NCBI GenBank assembly: GCA_038380795.1
Contig: CM076267.1
Coordinates: forward strand, 7,113,501-7,177,500
Source: Pyrocephalus nanus
Lineage: Eukaryota; Chordata; Aves; Passeriformes; Tyrannidae
Length of the DNA stretch: 64,000 nt
Direction: 5' to 3'
Shown: one piece after another, positions 60,301 through 64,000 of the stretch
Layout: the number at the start of each line of letters is the position of its first letter
Position numbering within the stretch: the stretch's first letter is position 1
Translations under genes and position numbers: made by a program
Notes under the pieces: generated by a model
What the model saw: only the letters and a program-made list of their open reading frames with translations
Databases searched by the model: none
What the model was told of the DNA's origin: nothing

Positions 60301-63300
60301 TCTGCACCTGATTCCCAGGAACCCAGTTGTGCTTATCTCTGCTTGCACGGTCAGTGGTTCTCCTCAGCCTCATTTAAACAAGTTTGTTCATAATTCTCCT
60401 GTATTGGATCTGTTGTCAAACATGATGGCTCGAGTGAGTGACAAGAGTTGTTTGTTTTAGTAATATACTGCAGGATTCCCCAGAAGCACTGGTGAAGAGC
60501 AAATTTCCTGTACCGCAAGTGTGCCGCAGAATTTATTTCTTTCCAAAGCTTAAAGGTGATAGATATAATGACAAAGGATCTGATAACCTGCTCTTTATAC
60601 TCCTTGTACCCAGTGGACACACAAACTGGTACAGCTGTGAGTCAGGAAGCCTCTAAATCCTTGCTGGGCTGTCCTGATCCAGGGCAGAGGGGTCACTCTC
60701 CTGCTTGTACAGAGAATCTGCCCCAGTGAAAGACAAGGGAGCTGAGTGTGGAAGTGATGTGAAACCTTGGTGTGCTGGCCATAACGTACCAAAACATTCA
60801 GAACAACTCTCGTGACTGGTGTTCCAGGGCTCTACATGGTAGAGAATGAACATGGGACGTCTGGAGTTTTAACTATGTGATTATGTGTTTTACTGTTGAG
60901 GAACAGAAGTTCTACTCAGCCTAATAGCTGCTGATTTTTGTCAACTAATGCTGAATGTGTGGAAGAGGCAGAAGAGGGGAGAGCTGCACTCTTTGGTTTT
61001 AATAGCTGGTATTTTCTGCAGAAGAAACATCTTTACATTTTTCTCTTCAAGAATTTCAAACTAATACTTGCATTTGTCAACATTCACTGTTAAGTTGAAA
61101 AAAAAAAGGATTTTTTTTTAAATGTCTTAAATGAGATGTGTATATGATTCGGTGCAATGAACAGGTTAGAATAAAGTATAGTTAGATACAAAACAATTCT
61201 GTGTAAAAAGATTAACATGAAAATGAAGACCAGAGAAGTGTCAGAGCGTTTATATCCATTTTTGACCTTCTGCTGCAGAAGTGCATCCAGCCTACCTGTT
61301 CTAATAAAAAAGGGGACTAAAGCAGTAGAATGGTGGCACTTGGAGTTGAGCTGAATTTGGTCCCTGGAAACATGAACACACATTCAAATGAACCTGAAAA
61401 GTGACACTGCACAATATCAGGTGGAGACAAAGTCTTTTAATTACTCCAGTTTGACCAGTGAACGAATTTAAAACAGCATGCAAAATTATTGTTTAATTTT
61501 GTTAAGTTCTGCCAGGTAACAGACTTTCCAACTCAGGTTGGCCCCTGCAAGTTGAATCAGTTCTTCTTCATGTGTGCATTGTCAGCACTAATAAAGATTT
61601 TGCAGTGGCAGCTCTGTTAAAAATACCATCGAGGATGTGCCAGACAACAGGAAAACCACAGCATTTCCCTACTGCCTATAGCAATGCCTGTAGTGCTAAA
61701 GGGATGAATATGAAAAAGAGACACATTTTTCAGAAAACTAAAGTGATAGGACTCTGGAATACATGCAAGGAACAGCTGAGTAAATAAGGTATTTTTTTTT
61801 TTGCAGTTACTTGCCGACCATAAATGGACTCTACAAGTGAACACAGAAAAATTGTAATAAGATCTGACATGTTCATGAGCAATGCTGTAAAGAGCCTGAG
61901 GAAAAGAAATGCTGTATGGAAAGGTAGCTAGCAGCAAAGTAGTGATGCCAGAGGTGTTGAATGTGCCAGCTGAGAAAGGCAAATAGCAGAGAGTATGTGA
62001 AAACTAAAATACTGGCATATCCTGGGTCTGTGGGGGTCTGATGGCACTGCAAACGGTTCTGAGCCACTTCTCATGACTGGAACAGTTGAGCTCTACTTCT
62101 CTCAGCTTCAAACGTTTTCTTTAGCCTTAGATCTATTTCGGTTAAAACTCCCTGATATCCTATTTATTAGCAAGAAATAAAAATACATTAATGAGAAGTC
62201 CAGAAAATGCTCCCCAGCATCAGGGCAAAAACCACGTGCTATTCTAGCCTGTGAATAAATCCCAGAGCTCCCTGGAGGAACAGAGAAGAGTTCCACTGGC
62301 CAATCTATAAAAGCCAAATACAACTCTTAGAAGTGTGGGGTTTTTCTAATGCTTATCCTGTGTGTATCCTGCTGCCTAACTCCTATCTCAGCAATACAGA
62401 TCCAAGTGGAAAACGCTTGATTCAGCCCCATGCCCATTTGTTCTGTGAGCATTCAATCCTTTAGAAAAGAAACCATTTATATCATCTAAAGAACATGTTG
62501 GGCAGTTACAGAGGAGGCAGGCACACAGGCTGTGCAGATAAGCAGGAGTCATTTAGGACGTTTCTGTGTCCCTGTGGGGGGGTTACTGTCACCCCAGGGG
62601 AGGGGGTAGGGATTGTGCTGGTGCTTCATCTTCTGCTGCATTGCACAGCCCACCAGGTCACTTCAAACGTGCCTGGGGGGGTTCAGCTGAGCCGTCTGCC
62701 TTGTACCCTGGGCTGAGCCTCAGGCAGCTCTCCACAGACTGGAAAGGCTGGTGACCTCCAGTTAGCAATCAGGAATGATCAGTCTGGGGCAGTGACCCCT
62801 TCTACCATTACAGTTCAATCCAGAGGAAACCTGATGGCTGGGGCCTTCTTGTTACTCGTGTTCAGGACCTGTGTCACTTCATTGCACACTTCAGAAAGCA
62901 TAACAATAAATACTGTAGGTGCTGCATTGCTTCATATGGATTCTATAGGTTAAAATCCATGCCAGGTGTAAACAGTGTAGGTTGAGTGACATTACCTTTC
63001 ACTGACTTTTTACCTTGTCTTCTGCCCTTTCACAGTCTGTTTTAGTTCTGCTGGACACCATTGCACTGTAGCAAGTGCCCCTTAAATAGACAGGAGTAAG
63101 TGTTCCAGAAATCAGAGTCTGGTATGACTAAAAATTCATTCCTTCTCTCTCCCCACTCTGTCTAGACTTCATAGCCATTTGCAAGTATGCCAAAAATAGT
63201 GCTCTGCAGTAATGTTTACATAGTGGCCTATCAAAATATTGTTACCTGGTTAAAAGGAACTTGACAAATCTTCAGAGTCTGAGCTGACCACTGTCTGCCA

Positions 63301-64000
63301 TATTTCTTGGGATTATCTTTTATAGACACTCCAAACAGTGCAGGCAAGACCCAGAAGATGCCTCTCTTTTAAAAATCCTTTTGAAAAACTTCATTTTGAA
63401 AGAGTATCGGCTGTGGGATACACTTGTTTAGAGAGCTCAAGGAATCTCTTCCCTCTTTCCTCCTCAAGTCTATGTCTAGGCTGAAATTTCATTCGAACTG
63501 ACAGCAGATATCTGTTACTTACTTATAAAAGAAACACATGCCAAAAATTAAATGTAATCTCAGCAAGTGCAAATGTGGAACCTAGCCTAAATCATGTGGC
63601 CTAGGGCTCATCTTGTGCATCTCTACAATGCGCAGTTGTTTCTAAAGCGTTGCTGTAGGTCACAAAAAGTCCAAAGAACTTGTACTTAGAGAACTTCAGG
63701 CAAATCTACTGGCACTCACTTTGAGACTTCTGATCCAAGGGAGAGTTTCTGACAATAAAATATAGGCAATATCCCATGAAATCAGGCATATTCTTGAACC
63801 TGGATCCTTCTTGAACCTGGGTTCACTATTTCCTATCTCTTTGAGTGGGTACTTCGCTCCCATGGCCTCTTTGTTTCAATAAGACCAGAAAGTGACTGGA
63901 GAGGCTCGAGGTTTGCCTTCAGTAGAACACTGAACTCTGTGAGTGTAGCTCTTGGAGTCTGTGAAGTATTTAGATGTGTAAATGCAGGCCAATCACTGTA

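Larger units (their letters stand above)
49624..64000 (+). other. NCKAP5: Intron downstream of NCKAP5 exon B (3' end outside window)
   Basis: The intron starts at a canonical GTAAGC donor. I could not find the next NCKAP5 exon, so the intron is at least 14.4 kb. It includes GC-enriched blocks near 51.5-52.1 kb and 56.15-56.4 kb and a T/G-rich tract at 57.29-57.35 kb. Elsewhere (52.2-56.1 and 57.4-64.0 kb) I see only ordinary intronic sequence: no clear repeats, RNA genes or exons. The R-rich open frame near 51815-52117 has no splice support or homology that I recognise. Confidence 0.65.

Overview
The window looks like bird nuclear DNA from inside one very large, intron-dominated gene. Evidence for a bird: several short 3'-end fragments of CR1 LINEs (the avian signature retrotransposon, with the ATTCTATG-type terminal repeat), one ERVL-type LTR of a family I recognise from avian genomes, low overall repeat density, and no Alu/B1/L1-type mammalian repeats. 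I cannot name the species. Almost all long open frames here are chance openings in AT-rich intron, CpG-island or LTR sequence. No bacterial-style genes, operons, CRISPR arrays or intact mobile-element coding regions are present. || Gene content: two short plus-strand coding exons can be supported, at 9221-9294 and 49560-49623. Joined, they read without interruption (phase 2 to phase 2) as the N-terminal coiled-coil region of NCKAP5 (NCK-associated protein 5). They are separated by an intron of 40,265 bp whose donor is GC, not GT (a GC-AG intron). The exon coding the protein's first residues must lie upstream of base 1, and the rest of the protein downstream of base 64000. || Layout: 1-9220 is intron with CR1 fragments. 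9221-9294 is coding exon A. 9295-22190 is intron with a CREB-type site and a CTCF-like site near 18.5-18.8 kb and an old CR1 relic near 20.0-20.5 kb. 22190-23240 is a strong CpG island with a good splice donor at 22739/22740. Its phase matches exon A, so it is a candidate internal promoter plus alternative first exon of the same gene. 23240-49559 is intron with a 50-nt poly(T), a CpG-rich patch at 33.4 kb, a 40-nt perfect AT-rich palindrome, a solo-like ERVL LTR (40.1-41.2 kb) and a degenerate 5S rRNA-derived element near 44.5 kb (possible AmnSINE1-type fossil). 49560-49623 is coding exon B. 49624-64000 is intron with a second small CpG-rich patch carrying a CTCF-like site near 56.2 kb. || Working together: the picture is one gene with at least two candidate promoters, one outside the window feeding exon A and one inside it feeding exon B directly, so the second would omit the exon A segment. 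I found no new multi-gene system. The most interesting items are the GC-AG intron, the phase-matched CpG-island exon that has no in-frame AUG, and the 5S-derived fossil.
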